Shown here one piece after another: positions 25,660-34,122 of a stretch of DNA of 64,000 bases. The stretch comes from an uncultured Sphingomonadaceae bacterium (GTDB lineage Bacteria; Pseudomonadota; Alphaproteobacteria; Sphingomonadales; Sphingomonadaceae). A program made the position numbers and the translations under genes. The notes beneath the pieces were generated by a model. The model saw only the letters and a list, made by a program, of their open reading frames with translations, ran no database searches and was not told the DNA's origin. How positions within the stretch are numbered: the stretch's first letter is position 1; the number at the start of each line of letters is the position of its first letter. The stretch lies in the NCBI GenBank assembly GCA_947503245.1, contig CANNCV010000001.1, positions 495,501-559,500 on the forward strand, written 5' to 3'.

Positions 25660-25882
25660 TCGGCCTGTCCCTTGATCCAACCGGGGCAGTGACGCATTTA
25701 TGAAAAAATATGGTTAGGATAGAGTTAAGGCTATTCGGTTTTTTCTATTTTCGCGCTGTGGGGCAGTGATTTTGGTGAGAAAGCGGCCAAAAGCATCTGG
25801 CTTCGACAAAAACCTTATGCCGTTCGACCAGCCAATACCGCCATTAACGACAAATGGCCCGTATTTCTGCTATGCAATCTTT

Positions 25883-27040
25883 ATGACGAACAAAAAACCG
25901 CAATTGCTGCGCAAACCAGCCGTAGATGTGCAAGTGGCTATGCTGTCTATTCTTGGCTTCTGGCTATTCTATGTCATTGTCACAACATTGCGGTCTTTGA
26001 TGATTGAATTGCCCGTCTCTCAGGTCGAGCTCGCAAAGCTACGCGTTATCGTCACCTTATTTGGCATTGTCGCAACATTCGGCCTTTACGGCCTTATCCG
26101 GCTGTTCGAAAAAAGGCGGCTCAGCGTACGCATTGCCAGTGCTTTTGTCGGTGCTGTCCCTTGTGCCTTGTTGATCGGCATTATCAATTATGAGGTGTTG
26201 AACCTTTACGATCCGGCCAGCCTGTTTAACGATCAAAAAGCGCTGGAGGAATTTCAGAAACTGTCGCCACTGGCGCTGATTATGGATGTTGCCTCGTCGC
26301 GCTATTTCTTTCTTGTCGCATGGGCCTCGCTTTATCTGGCCATCAGCTATGCCGGTGAAGTACGCTTTGCTGAGCGGCGCGCTGCCCGTTTTGCCCAAGC
26401 AGCGCAACAGGCCGAACTGCGCTCCTTGCGTTATCAGGTTAACCCGCACTTTTTGTTCAATACATTAAATTCTCTATCATCGCTTGTGCTGCGCAATCGT
26501 CCGCAAGAGGCTGATGAAATGATCATGAACCTGTCGACATTTTATCGCACCAGCCTGTCGGGAGATCCGCTTGATGATGTGACATTGTCTGAAGAGGTGG
26601 AGTTACAACGTCTTTATCTGGCGATTGAAAAAGTCCGCTTTCCAGAGCGGTTGCAAATCGACATCGCTATAGCCGAACATCTGATGGATGCCTGTGTGCC
26701 TGGTTTGATCCTGCAACCATTGGTTGAAAATGCCATTAAATATGGTGTGTCGCGTTCCAGTCGCCCTGTCACCGTATCTATTCGTGCGCATGAAGAGAAT
26801 GGCTGTCTATCGATATCTATTGCCGATAATGGCGATCCGTTATTGGCTGATATTGATCCAGAAACCAGTAACGGCATAGGTTTGGCAAATGTGCGCGATC
26901 GGCTGGACACGCGCTTTGGTGGCAACGCCAAACTGACCACCATGCCCAAAGCTGAGGGCGGCTTTGAAGCGGTGCTGACCATTCCGCTCACCCGCTCACA
27001 AATACAGATTGAACAATTATCCGCACGGGTCGATGCATAA
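25883..27040 (+). CDS. LytS/YehU-type sensor histidine kinase
   Basis: A 385-residue membrane kinase. Four hydrophobic segments lie in the first about 180 residues (for example AMLSILGFWLFYVIVTTL and VTLFGIVATFGLYGLI). The His_kinase domain (PF06580) follows, with the phosphoacceptor in RYQVNPHFLFNTLNSLSSL. The N-box is LILQPLVENAIKYGV and the G-box is SNGIGLANVRDRLDTRFGG. It pairs with the LytTR regulator at 27171. The start is uncertain: an in-frame GTG at 25766 would add 39 residues. Confidence 0.88.
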   Translation: MTNKKPQLLRKPAVDVQVAMLSILGFWLFYVIVTTLRSLMIELPVSQVELAKLRVIVTLFGIVATFGLYGLIRLFEKRRLSVRIASAFVGAVPCALLIGIINYEVLNLYDPASLFNDQKALEEFQKLSPLALIMDVASSRYFFLVAWASLYLAISYAGEVRFAERRAARFAQAAQQAELRSLRYQVNPHFLFNTLNSLSSLVLRNRPQEADEMIMNLSTFYRTSLSGDPLDDVTLSEEVELQRLYLAIEKVRFPERLQIDIAIAEHLMDACVPGLILQPLVENAIKYGVSRSSRPVTVSIRAHEENGCLSISIADNGDPLLADIDPETSNGIGLANVRDRLDTRFGGNAKLTTMPKAEGGFEAVLTIPLTRSQIQIEQLSARVDA

Positions 27041-27170
27041 TATTTGATAAAATCATAGGGCAGCAGGCTGAAGGGTATATAGCCGCTGCTCAGTTACGAT
27101 TAATGGCAAGGGACCATTACAAAGCTGTCATGGCCCGTTGATATGGCCGGATAGTGATAAAGGGATGACT

Positions 27171-27920
27171 ATGGTCAGGACAATGATTGTTGATGATGAG
27201 CCGCTTGCAGTTGAGCGGTTGCAGCTTTTATGTGCGCAGGTTGATGAGCTGGCGCTGGTGGGAACCGCTGGCGACGGCGTAACGGCATTACGAATGGCCG
27301 AGGCACTGCATCCGCAATTGTTGCTGGTTGATATCAATATGCCACAAATGGATGGCATGGCGCTTGCGCGGGCTTTGGCGGAGTCTGAGCAATCACCTGC
27401 TATCATTTTTATCACGGCATATGACAGTTTTGCGGTTGAAGCTTTTGATCTGGCAGCGGTCGATTATTTGCTAAAGCCTGTATCGCTTGATCGCCTTAGC
27501 CGCGCAATAGAAAGAGTGCGTGAGCGGCTACATGCTGGAACTGAGAATGGCTCAACTGATACTCTGCCATCGCCATCAGATAATGATCAATGGGCCCGCG
27601 AATTCTGGGTGCCGCATCGGTCCGAGTTAAAGCGTATTGATGCAGTGCAGATTGATCGTGTTGAGGCAGAGCGCGACTATATGCGCTTACATGTTGGGAG
27701 CCGCAGCTATCTTTTGCACGAGACCATAAAAATATTGGAAGAGCGATTAGACCCTGCCCAATTTATGCGGACGCATCGCTCTCATATTATTCGCAAAGAT
27801 TTCATCAAGGGATTGCGCCATGAGGGCGGCGGCGTTTGGTTGACCGTATTGAAAGATGATACCGAGCTTAGAATTGGCCGCACCTATTTGACACAGGTTA
27901 AACAGCTGGCTGGGCGTTAA
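27171..27920 (+). CDS. LytTR-family response regulator
   Basis: A 249-residue regulator. The receiver domain has MIVDDEPLAVERL with the acidic pair, the phosphorylation Asp in LLLVDINMPQMDGMALARAL, and KPVS in VDYLLKPVSLDR. The C-terminal LytTR DNA-binding domain runs from about residue 145 and includes VEAERDYMRLHVGSRSYLLH and FMRTHRSHIIRKDFI. It is the partner of the upstream kinase, 130 nt away. The start MVRTMIVDDE follows AAAGGG at proper spacing. Its targets are unknown; the small peptide and UrcA genes nearby are candidates. Confidence 0.92.
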   Translation: MVRTMIVDDEPLAVERLQLLCAQVDELALVGTAGDGVTALRMAEALHPQLLLVDINMPQMDGMALARALAESEQSPAIIFITAYDSFAVEAFDLAAVDYLLKPVSLDRLSRAIERVRERLHAGTENGSTDTLPSPSDNDQWAREFWVPHRSELKRIDAVQIDRVEAERDYMRLHVGSRSYLLHETIKILEERLDPAQFMRTHRSHIIRKDFIKGLRHEGGGVWLTVLKDDTELRIGRTYLTQVKQLAGR

Positions 27921-27951
27921 GCGTTCACAATAGTCGCTTCAGATCATAGCC

Positions 27952-27993
27952 AATCAAAAACCGGCGGACACTGTGTGCCGCCGGTTTTTGATT
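27952..27993. terminator. Bidirectional Rho-independent terminator
   Basis: A long near-perfect palindrome: AATCAAAAACCGGCGG pairs with CCGCCGGTTTTTGATT. An A-run on the left and T-run on the right serve both strands. It ends the LytTR regulator (plus) and the 26-codon peptide gene (minus). Confidence 0.9.
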
Positions 27994-28048
27994 CATGGCC
28001 TTAATCGACCAGAGATATTTTGCTGCGCTTGGCGCAGAAATAAAGATT

Positions 28049-28129
28049 TTACGCCAATAGGCCTGGGATAACCGAAGCGGTGATGACAGCTGAGGCGATA
28101 AAGGCGACCAATTTTGTTGTACGTTGCAT
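28049..28129 (-). CDS. 26-residue hydrophobic peptide gene
   Basis: A 26-codon frame starting ATG at 28129-28127 and ending TAA at 28051-28049. It starts MQRTTKLVAFIASAVITAS: a basic N-terminus, then a single hydrophobic helix ending VIPGLLA. A good GGAG ribosome-binding site lies 8 nt upstream. A perfect hairpin ACCCTG-ATA-CAGGGT (28156-28170) is in the leader and a strong terminator is downstream. The complete gene-like layout supports a real small membrane peptide. No family is recognised. Confidence 0.5.
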   Translation of the reverse strand: MQRTTKLVAFIASAVITASVIPGLLA

Positions 28130-28155
28130 AATATTTACTCCAAATAATAGAAATG

Positions 28156-28170
28156 ACCCTGATACAGGGT
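28156..28170. promoter_or_regulatory. Leader hairpin of the 26-codon peptide gene
   Basis: A perfect 6 bp inverted repeat ACCCTG / CAGGGT with a 3 nt loop, just upstream of the small gene's ribosome-binding site. It could be an operator or an mRNA hairpin. Confidence 0.35.
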
Positions 28171-28326
28171 TGAAAAGACAGCAATTTATGTGAGTTACCG
28201 CCCTTTTGTGCTTACAATATGGGTTTCGTAGGACACATTGGAACGGTTACAAAACAAGTAATATTATTTCTCTCAAAAACAATAAAAATTATATTAGAGA
28301 GATATAAAGTTTCTCTATCATGGAAT

Positions 28327-28369
28327 AAAAAAGGCTGCACCAACACCAATTTGGGTGGGTACAGCCTTG
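28327..28369 (-). terminator. Rho-independent terminator of the urcA-like gene
   Basis: On the minus strand AAGGCTG pairs with CAGCCTT, with an inner ACC/GGT extension, followed by six T. It lies just after the UrcA-family gene. Confidence 0.8.
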
Positions 28370-28391
28370 TGTGTTGCTGTGTAGCAGAGTT

Positions 28392-28754
28392 TTATGAACC
28401 CAGAGACAGACCAGCATTTTCGGCAAATTCAGCGCCTGATTCTGCTTGGGCAACCAGGGTCACCATAGCACGTTTTCCGCCGGATATGGCTGTATCAAAA
28501 CATTGGTTATAGTCGTTAATATCGGCCAGATTACGGGTGGGTTGGCGCCCGCATACTTTGCGTGCTGCGCCGCGAATACGGCTCTCAAGACGTTTAGCAC
28601 CTGCTTCACTGGCCAAATTAAGATCGCCATATGTCACGGTCACGGATTTGCTGGACCGGTTAATATCATTATTGGCTTGGGCAGCACCCATTGTTCCTAT
28701 GGCGATCAATGCTGCGATGGTTGTGGCCGATATGGTTTGTGTCAATTTACGCAT
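28392..28754 (-). CDS. UrcA family protein
   Basis: A 120-residue exported protein with a signal peptide (MRKLTQTISATTIAALIAIG, cleavage near AQA/NND). The mature part has the UrcA pattern: a SVTVTYGDLNLASEAGAKRL strand-helix, RIRGAARKVCGRQPTRNLAD with a conserved Cys, then YNQCFDTAISGGKRAMVT. UrcA proteins are common in sphingomonads and Caulobacter and have no known function. The gene has its own ribosome-binding site (AGAGGAA) and a long structured upstream region (28790-29100). Confidence 0.88.
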   Translation of the reverse strand: MRKLTQTISATTIAALIAIGTMGAAQANNDINRSSKSVTVTYGDLNLASEAGAKRLESRIRGAARKVCGRQPTRNLADINDYNQCFDTAISGGKRAMVTLVAQAESGAEFAENAGLSLGS

Positions 28755-28789
28755 CTGTCATTCCTCTTCATATTGCGGCCGTAACCTTC

Positions 28790-29100
28790 GGGGCAGTGGA
28801 GGCATGCGGCCTGTTGGGGCGATGCAATAAAGGGATTTTGCTACATCGCCCCGGGTTCAGGATTGTGAGGAGACCGCTATAAAGTCCGGGGCTTGGGCGG
28901 CCCGTTCTGAGCCTCCTCACTCTTTCTTTATAGGTGAGAAGGCTTAGCGGGTCGCCGTGCATTCGATGGACCGCCCTGCACAGACGCCTCTTGGCGTTGG
29001 TCGCGACGAACAGCTCTTTATCGTCGACAAGTGTTTACGAAATGAAACAATTGCAGAGTTTCATCGGCTAGATATTACGTAATTGCATCGCAGATTATAA
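28790..29100 (-). ncRNA. Strongly structured, pseudoknot-capable leader or ncRNA upstream of the urcA-like gene
   Basis: This 441 nt gap (28755-29195) has no convincing gene but dense structure. GTGAGGAG (28865-28872) pairs with CTCCTCAC (28913-28920), and CTATAAAG (28877-28884) pairs with CTTTATAG (28926-28933). The two helices interleave, as in an H-type pseudoknot. CTCCTCAC with its flank can instead pair with GTGAGAAGGCT (28934-28944). Other perfect stems: GGGGCGATG/CATCGCCCC (28818-28854), ACGCC/GGCGT (28984-28997), CGACGA/TCGTCG (29006-29028) and ATGAAAC/GTTTCAT (29042-29064). The strand is inferred from an extended -10 at 29094-29102. No named riboswitch recognised. Confidence 0.45.
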
Positions 29101-29102
29101 CA
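29094..29102 (-). promoter_or_regulatory. Extended -10 promoter element
   Basis: On the minus strand the sequence reads TGTTATAAT, a TGn-extended perfect TATAAT. It would start transcription near 29086 and produce a leader of about 330 nt ahead of the UrcA-family gene. No good -35 is seen, as is usual for extended -10 promoters. Confidence 0.45.
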
Positions 29103-29195
29103 ATTCATCTTTTATAGTGCTCTTTTGAGCGAGAATCGGTCTTTTCTGATTCGGGATGCGTATCGGCACATTTAGTATTTTTTGCGCAATACAGC

Positions 29196-29969
29196 TTAGA
29201 TCAGACCTGCAAGTGGGCTTGAAGGATCGGCATAGCGGCGGCGCCCCATGCGCCCGGCAAGATAGGCATGTCTTCCTGCCTCCACGCTCAGCTTCATCGC
29301 TGTGGCCATACGCACAGGGTCACTGGCCTCCGCAATCGCGGTGTTCATAAGAACGCCATCACAGCCCAATTCCATGGCAATGGCTGCGTCTGATGCCGTG
29401 CCCACGCCTGCATCAACCAATACCGGCACATTTGCGCCTTCAACGATAAGCCGAATTGTGACCTGATTCTGGATGCCCAGACCAGAGCCAATTGGCGCAC
29501 CCAAAGGCATGATAGCAACCGCACCTGCATCTTCCAGCCGTTTTGCTGCTATGGGGTCATCAACACAATATACCATGGGCTTAAATCCCTCTTTGGCTAA
29601 TATTTCTGTGGCGCGCAGGGTCTCAACCATATCGGGGTAAAGGGTTTTCGCCTCCCCTAACACTTCCAGCTTCACCAGATCCCAACCACCAGCTTCACGC
29701 GCAAGCCTTAAGGTGCGGATGGCTTCGTCCCCGGTGAAGCAACCGGCAGTATTTGGCAAATAGGTGATTTTTTTGGGATCGATAAAATCTGTCAGCATGG
29801 GAGCGCTGGGATCAGAGACGTTGACGCGCCGGACAGCCACTGTGACAATTTCCGCACCAGATGCTTCAACAGCTGCGGCATTTTCGGCAAAATCTTTATA
29901 TTTGCCAGTGCCGACAATCAGCCGTGAGCTGAATATATGGTCTGCTACTGTCCAGCTATCGTCCGTCAT
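29196..29969 (-). CDS. thiG: Thiazole synthase ThiG
   Basis: A 257-residue TIM-barrel enzyme that forms the thiazole phosphate of thiamine from DXP, dehydroglycine and ThiS-thiocarboxylate. Typical segments: [12 protein letters not shown] near the start, [20 protein letters not shown] with the catalytic Lys, [15 protein letters not shown] for phosphate binding, and [20 protein letters not shown]. It follows thiS by 90 nt. No TPP riboswitch was recognised upstream of the pair. Confidence 0.97.
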   Translation of the reverse strand: MTDDSWTVADHIFSSRLIVGTGKYKDFAENAAAVEASGAEIVTVAVRRVNVSDPSAPMLTDFIDPKKITYLPNTAGCFTGDEAIRTLRLAREAGGWDLVKLEVLGEAKTLYPDMVETLRATEILAKEGFKPMVYCVDDPIAAKRLEDAGAVAIMPLGAPIGSGLGIQNQVTIRLIVEGANVPVLVDAGVGTASDAAIAMELGCDGVLMNTAIAEASDPVRMATAMKLSVEAGRHAYLAGRMGRRRYADPSSPLAGLI

Positions 29970-30059
29970 AATGCATTTTCCATGGGTGTTGGGTTGTTTG
30001 AGAGTGAGAAGGCGCTGATCTATAATGTGATTATTTGCCGTCAGTGCAAATGATATGGC

Positions 30060-30272
30060 TTAACCGCCACCAACAAAATGAACAATTTCCAGTCGGTCGC
30101 CAGCCTGTACCACGATATCTTTATGCTGGCTGCGCGGGGCGATTTCCAGATTGCGTTCTATGGCAACCTTTTCGGGTTTTAGCCCCAGATGCAGACAAAG
30201 ACCATGCAGCGTAAGCGACGCAGGCACGTGTCGTTCATCACCATTAATCTGAACAGAGACATTATCAGTCAT
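30060..30272 (-). CDS. thiS: Sulfur carrier protein ThiS
   Basis: A 70-residue ubiquitin-like carrier. It begins MTDNVSVQINGDERHVPAS and ends in the required di-glycine (VHFVGGG, C-terminal GG), which is converted to a thiocarboxylate. It supplies sulfur to ThiG encoded just downstream. The frame stays open upstream through the MerC-domain gene in another frame, but only the ATG at 30272 gives a normal ThiS. Confidence 0.92.
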   Translation of the reverse strand: MTDNVSVQINGDERHVPASLTLHGLCLHLGLKPEKVAIERNLEIAPRSQHKDIVVQAGDRLEIVHFVGGG

Positions 30273-30354
30273 AACCAGCGGAATAGCGCTTAGCCCCGCC
30301 TCTATGCAACAGCCTATTGCGGGATATTCTGGATTTGTATGTGGAGGGCAGCGA

Positions 30355-30819
30355 TTACGCTGTAGCGGCGCTGCGGCTAGAGCGGAAATAGCCGCCCAGA
30401 TTAGCACGCCGATTAAGATCATGCCCAAGGGCCAAAAAGCCAACACCGGCGATGGTTGCCAATATCTCTGAGCCATTATGCGGCAAGGAGAGTGCGCCAA
30501 ACATCATGCCAATGCCGAAAAAGCCCGTTGCCAATGGCATCAAATATCCGTGGCGCAAAAGCCCATCAATATACGCAAATCCAGCCAGTAGGACGGCGAC
30601 GCCCAAGCCGACCTCATGAATAATCGGATCAAGCAAAAATCCGCCGGCAGAGGCGAGCAGAGCCAGAACGGCCGCACTGACCAGACAATGCAAAGCACAT
30701 AGGCCGGACAGCGCCATGGCAAAGCCATCCACTTCCAGCTGTTCACGTTTGATCCACAGCACGCGCAAGCGCTGTTTAAACCGGTCAAACGGTGTTGATA
30801 TGCCTCTTTCGAAATTCAT
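30355..30819 (-). CDS. MerC domain-containing membrane protein
   Basis: A 154-residue inner-membrane protein with about four helices. The first has the metal-binding Cys pair region FAMALSGLCALHCLVSAAVL, the MerC hallmark (CxxxC). It ends in a basic tail. MerC in mer operons carries Hg(II), but chromosomal MerC-domain proteins in alphaproteobacteria are often linked to zinc. A Zur-box-like site lies 9 nt upstream of the ATG (30828-30850). The start MNFERGIS is chosen because the upstream in-frame residues overlap that site. Confidence 0.83.
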   Translation of the reverse strand: MNFERGISTPFDRFKQRLRVLWIKREQLEVDGFAMALSGLCALHCLVSAAVLALLASAGGFLLDPIIHEVGLGVAVLLAGFAYIDGLLRHGYLMPLATGFFGIGMMFGALSLPHNGSEILATIAGVGFLALGHDLNRRANLGGYFRSSRSAATA

Positions 30820-30827
30820 GACGCTCA

Positions 30828-30850
30828 CATAGGTGATAATATTACATTTC
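30828..30850 (-). promoter_or_regulatory. Zur-box-like operator upstream of the MerC-domain gene
   Basis: Read on the minus strand, the 23 bp begin GAAATGTAATATTATCACC. Against the proteobacterial Zur consensus as I recall it (GAAATGTTATA-N-TATAACATTTC) it agrees at 17 of 22 defined positions. It sits between divergent merC-like and ctaA genes, next to the merC-like start. Zinc control is inferred. Confidence 0.5.
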
Positions 30851-30980
30851 ACAAGCAGATTGTTCGAAAATTGGTTAATTGTATATGACCGAACGGCGCT
30901 GTCTGTAAGAGACACACAGAATCTGCAAGCAATCTGCATTTTGTCGAACAAACCTTGCGAAGTGCAAGGCTAATGCGCAA

Positions 30981-32117
30981 ATGGGCGTTATGACACGCAC
31001 CAATATAATAGAGTCGCCTGGCTCAGCCCGAGGCGGCGCAAAAGCGGCGCCATTGGCGATCAGCTATTGGCTTTGGACGATTGCTCTCATGGTCTTTGCC
31101 ATTGTGGTGGTGGGCGGCATCACGCGCCTTACCGAATCGGGCCTTTCAATTACCGAGTGGAAACCGATTGCTGGTGCCTTGCCCCCGCTCAATGAAGCAG
31201 CGTGGCAGGCAGAGTTTGATCTGTACAAATCAACCACCGAGTTTCAGACTGAGCATAGCTATATGACTCTGGCGGACTTTAAGTTCATCTATTTTTGGGA
31301 ATGGGTGCACCGGTTTATCGCCAGAGCCATTGGTTTGGCTTTTGCATTGCCGCTTATATGGTTTTGGATACGCGGCCTGATTCCGCAAAATTATAAGCTG
31401 CGCCTGCTTGCTCTGCTTGCTCTGGGCGGATTGCAGGGCGCAATTGGCTGGTGGATGGTCGCCTCTGGCTTGGTTGGCCGTACGGATGTCAGCCATTACC
31501 GGCTGGCGGTGCATTTGCTGACTGCTTTGACAATATTGTCGGGCCTGATCTGGACGATCCGCGATCTGCGTAACCTCGCAAAATATGATGCGCCGCCAAG
31601 AGCGATGAATGGTTTTGGTTGGCTGGTCATCGCTGCTTTATTTGGCCAACTTTTGCTGGGCGCATGGGTGGCGGGCCTCAATGCCGGTTACGTCTCCAAC
31701 ACATGGCCTTTGATGAATGATCTGTTCTATCCGGCAGGCGTGATATGGGACAATGGCCTGTTGGCTACGCTTTCTGGAGACCCTATTTTGACCCACTTTT
31801 TCCATCGCTGGTGGGCATGGGGCGTGGCCATCATATTGGCAATATTGGCTTGGCGGGCCAGCAAAACCAGCCGTGTAGCAGCGGGCGTCTTGCTGTTGCT
31901 GCTGGCGCTGCAAATAACCTTGGGCATCGCTACGGTAATAAGCGGCGTGAATATCAATCTGGCCGTTTGGCATCAGGCTGTTGGCGCTTTACTCGTCGGG
32001 GTGACGATCTGGGCGATACATGTTCAGGCTCCAGCGCGCAGCCAAAGCGCGGCCAACAATGTGCGCAATTATAGCGGTAACGCGGCTGTGCTTACTCCCT
32101 CCAATTCCGGTGTGTGA
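30981..32117 (+). CDS. ctaA: Heme A synthase (CtaA/COX15)
   Basis: A 378-residue inner-membrane enzyme that oxidises heme O to heme A for cytochrome oxidase. It has about eight membrane helices. The motif VVGGITRLTESGLSITEWKPI near residue 50 is diagnostic, and heme-ligand histidines are in FWEWVHRFIARAIG and LTHFFHRWWAWG, with further His in SHYRLAVHLL and VWHQAVGALLVG. The size matches the alphaproteobacterial type 2 enzyme. The start may be 30981 or the ATG three codons later. Confidence 0.95.
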   Translation: MGVMTRTNIIESPGSARGGAKAAPLAISYWLWTIALMVFAIVVVGGITRLTESGLSITEWKPIAGALPPLNEAAWQAEFDLYKSTTEFQTEHSYMTLADFKFIYFWEWVHRFIARAIGLAFALPLIWFWIRGLIPQNYKLRLLALLALGGLQGAIGWWMVASGLVGRTDVSHYRLAVHLLTALTILSGLIWTIRDLRNLAKYDAPPRAMNGFGWLVIAALFGQLLLGAWVAGLNAGYVSNTWPLMNDLFYPAGVIWDNGLLATLSGDPILTHFFHRWWAWGVAIILAILAWRASKTSRVAAGVLLLLLALQITLGIATVISGVNINLAVWHQAVGALLVGVTIWAIHVQAPARSQSAANNVRNYSGNAAVLTPSNSGV

Positions 32118-32120
32118 CAT

Positions 32121-32486
32121 ATGGCTTCTGAAACACTTTTGGAAAGCCGGTTGGACGGTAATCGCATAGTAACAGTCTATTGCACATTCCCTGATCGCGA
32201 TTCGGCGCTCACCGCATCACGCAAGATAGTTCAGGAAGAACTGGCGGCATGTGCCAATATGCTTGGCGAGGTGCGATCTGTTTATCGCTGGCAAGGTGAA
32301 ATAGCCGAGTCGGGCGAAGTCGCGATTCTGTTCAAAACACGATTTGCAGCATTAGAAGCTCTGCGGACACGCATCAAAGCCCTGCACAGCTATGATTTGC
32401 CGGCCATCACCGTTTGGTCTGCGGATGAGACGGACAGGCAATTTGCTGATTGGATCATAGAACAAACAGGCGGTAGTTTGTTCTGA
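32121..32486 (+). CDS. cutA: Divalent-cation tolerance protein CutA
   Basis: A 121-residue small trimeric signalling-like protein. The family pattern is intact: IVTVYCTFPDRDSALTASRK, EELAACANMLGEVRSVYRWQG, AESGEVAILFKTR, and LPAITVWSADE near the C-terminus. CutA was named for copper tolerance, but its true role is unsettled. It begins 3 nt after the ctaA stop, so the two are probably one transcript. Confidence 0.93.
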   Translation: MASETLLESRLDGNRIVTVYCTFPDRDSALTASRKIVQEELAACANMLGEVRSVYRWQGEIAESGEVAILFKTRFAALEALRTRIKALHSYDLPAITVWSADETDRQFADWIIEQTGGSLF

Positions 32487-32565
32487 ATAGCAGCGTCTAG
32501 CATAATCCGTCACTAAGGCGGTTGATAAGATGGTTTTTTGTGATGGCATGGCCTAATAGTCTGGC

Positions 32566-33465
32566 ATGACAATGGTATCGCATCTTTTCCGCATGGCGCG
32601 TATCGCCCTTATCTGCTGTCTGTCATTACCGGTTGCGGTGTTTGCAACATCACCCCTTCAGGATGCAAGCGAAACAGTGGTTTTCCCTCTGCCCGTATTC
32701 GCCCCTGAAACGGAGCAGCCATTGCTGTTCGAACACAAAATCACGCGCGAGGGTAAGGGGTGGCAGGCATCGACCATTGTGAAGCGATGCGTGCGCTTTA
32801 CCCAGATTGGCAGGGGCTTTCGCGCAGATAGCAAGGTTGTCGCTGTGACAGATAAAGGCCCTCCTAAGCTGGTTGCCTTGCTTGGGCTGGCCCAGACTCT
32901 TCGCAAAAGCGAGCATCTGGTTTTTGATCTGGATAGCAATGGACGCATCATAGGCCTGCGCGATGAGCAGGCGAGTTGGGACCAAACCGTAGCAGCTATA
33001 AAAGCGTTACGCGAAGACTTGCCGCAGTTGATTGAAAGCCCTGTAGGGCGGGCTGCCGGCCAGCGATTAATTGATAATATTCTGGCTACGCCCCCCGATC
33101 AGCGCGATGCTTATCTTGCAGAAGGATTTCTGCCAATTTTGGGCGTGAGGCCTTATGTAAAACCAGAGCAGCAATTACCGCTCATATTGCCTGCCACGCA
33201 GGAGCAAGTGCGTTTGGCAGAGCTGACCAAAGACTGGCTTATGCTTTCCATCATGTCTCAGCCAGTTGATGAGGCAGACAAAAAACCAAGCGGCTATACT
33301 TGGTCACAGGGAGTGCTGCGATTAAGCCGCAATGACGGGTTGCTGCTGGATTCAGAGCGCACGATAGAGACGTATATTGGTTCAAGCGTGCGTGTATCGC
33401 GTGAAAGCTGGCGACGACTTCCTGCAAATGACAGCCAGTCGGAGCAGCTCTGTGCGGTAGGATAA
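32566..33465 (+). CDS. Secreted protein of unknown function
   Basis: A 299-residue protein with a signal peptide (LFRMARIALICCLSLPVAVFA, cleavage near residue 27). The mature part is mixed alpha/beta, with LPVFAPETEQPLLFEHKITREG near the start and GQRLIDNILATPPDQRDAYLAE in the middle. There are few cysteines and no recognised domain. It stands alone between cutA and rplM. Confidence 0.65.
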   Translation: MTMVSHLFRMARIALICCLSLPVAVFATSPLQDASETVVFPLPVFAPETEQPLLFEHKITREGKGWQASTIVKRCVRFTQIGRGFRADSKVVAVTDKGPPKLVALLGLAQTLRKSEHLVFDLDSNGRIIGLRDEQASWDQTVAAIKALREDLPQLIESPVGRAAGQRLIDNILATPPDQRDAYLAEGFLPILGVRPYVKPEQQLPLILPATQEQVRLAELTKDWLMLSIMSQPVDEADKKPSGYTWSQGVLRLSRNDGLLLDSERTIETYIGSSVRVSRESWRRLPANDSQSEQLCAVG

Positions 33466-33508
33466 TAAAGCGGTATTATTTTACCCGCGCCAAAAGCATC
33501 GCTTTTGC

Positions 33509-33537
33509 TTGACTCTTGCTAGCTTAGCTTGCATTAG
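33509..33537 (+). promoter_or_regulatory. Probable rplM-rpsI promoter
   Basis: TTGACT (33509-33514) and CATTAG (33532-33537) are 17 nt apart. The -35 is good, the -10 weak. A near-palindrome (TGACACTGTGTT...AACACTGTCA, 33595-33621) follows in the leader, just before the ribosome-binding site. Confidence 0.4.
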
Positions 33538-33642
33538 CGCGCCTCTGCCGCGACTGATGGACTTGTCTTGCTGTCACGGCCAGTTTTCACAATCCTGACA
33601 CTGTGTTGCAAAACACTGTCATTTATCCGGAGGTTTTGCCCG

Positions 33643-34122
33643 ATGAAGGCGCTAACCAAAATGACTCGTGCGGTAAAACCTGCCGAAGTCGAAAAAAAAT
33701 GGCATATTATTGATGCCGAAGATCTCGTGGTAGGCCGTGTTGCGGTTATCATCGCCAACATTCTGCGCGGCAAGCATAAGCCAAGCTATACCCCGCATGT
33801 TGATTGCGGCGATCATGTCATCGTGGTCAATGCTGGCAAAGTGAAGTTCACGGGCAACAAAACCAAGAACAAAAAATATTATAAGCACACCGGCTATCCC
33901 GGCGGCATCAAAGAAACAACGCCTGAGCGTATCCTTGAAGGCCGTTTTCCTGAACGTGTTCTGGAAAAAGCTGTTGAGCGTATGATTCCACGTGGCCCAT
34001 TGGGTCGTGATCAGATGCGCGCGCTGCACCTGTTTAATGGCACCGAGCACCCATATGATGGCCAAAAGCCTGCCGTGATCGATGTCGCTTCTTTCAACCG
34101 TAAAAACAAGGTGGGTGCATAA
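33643..34122 (+). CDS. rplM: 50S ribosomal protein L13
   Basis: A 159-residue ribosomal protein of normal alphaproteobacterial length. [38 protein letters not shown] and [20 protein letters not shown] are conserved L13 segments. The start follows a strong CCGGAGG site (33628-33634). Its TAA overlaps the rpsI start as TAATG, the usual rplM-rpsI operon. Confidence 0.98.
   Translation: MKALTKMTRAVKPAEVEKKWHIIDAEDLVVGRVAVIIANILRGKHKPSYTPHVDCGDHVIVVNAGKVKFTGNKTKNKKYYKHTGYPGGIKETTPERILEGRFPERVLEKAVERMIPRGPLGRDQMRALHLFNGTEHPYDGQKPAVIDVASFNRKNKVGA

Noticed and set aside
28790-29000. RNase P RNA, 6S RNA, SRP RNA or cobalamin riboswitch
   Set aside because: Short look-alikes (AAAGTCCGGGG; GAGGAGACCGC) exist, but the other conserved blocks and expected lengths or neighbours are missing.
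30060-30500. A 146-codon version of ThiS
   Set aside because: The first 76 residues are out-of-frame reading of the MerC-domain gene and intergenic DNA; the 70-residue form is a normal ThiS.
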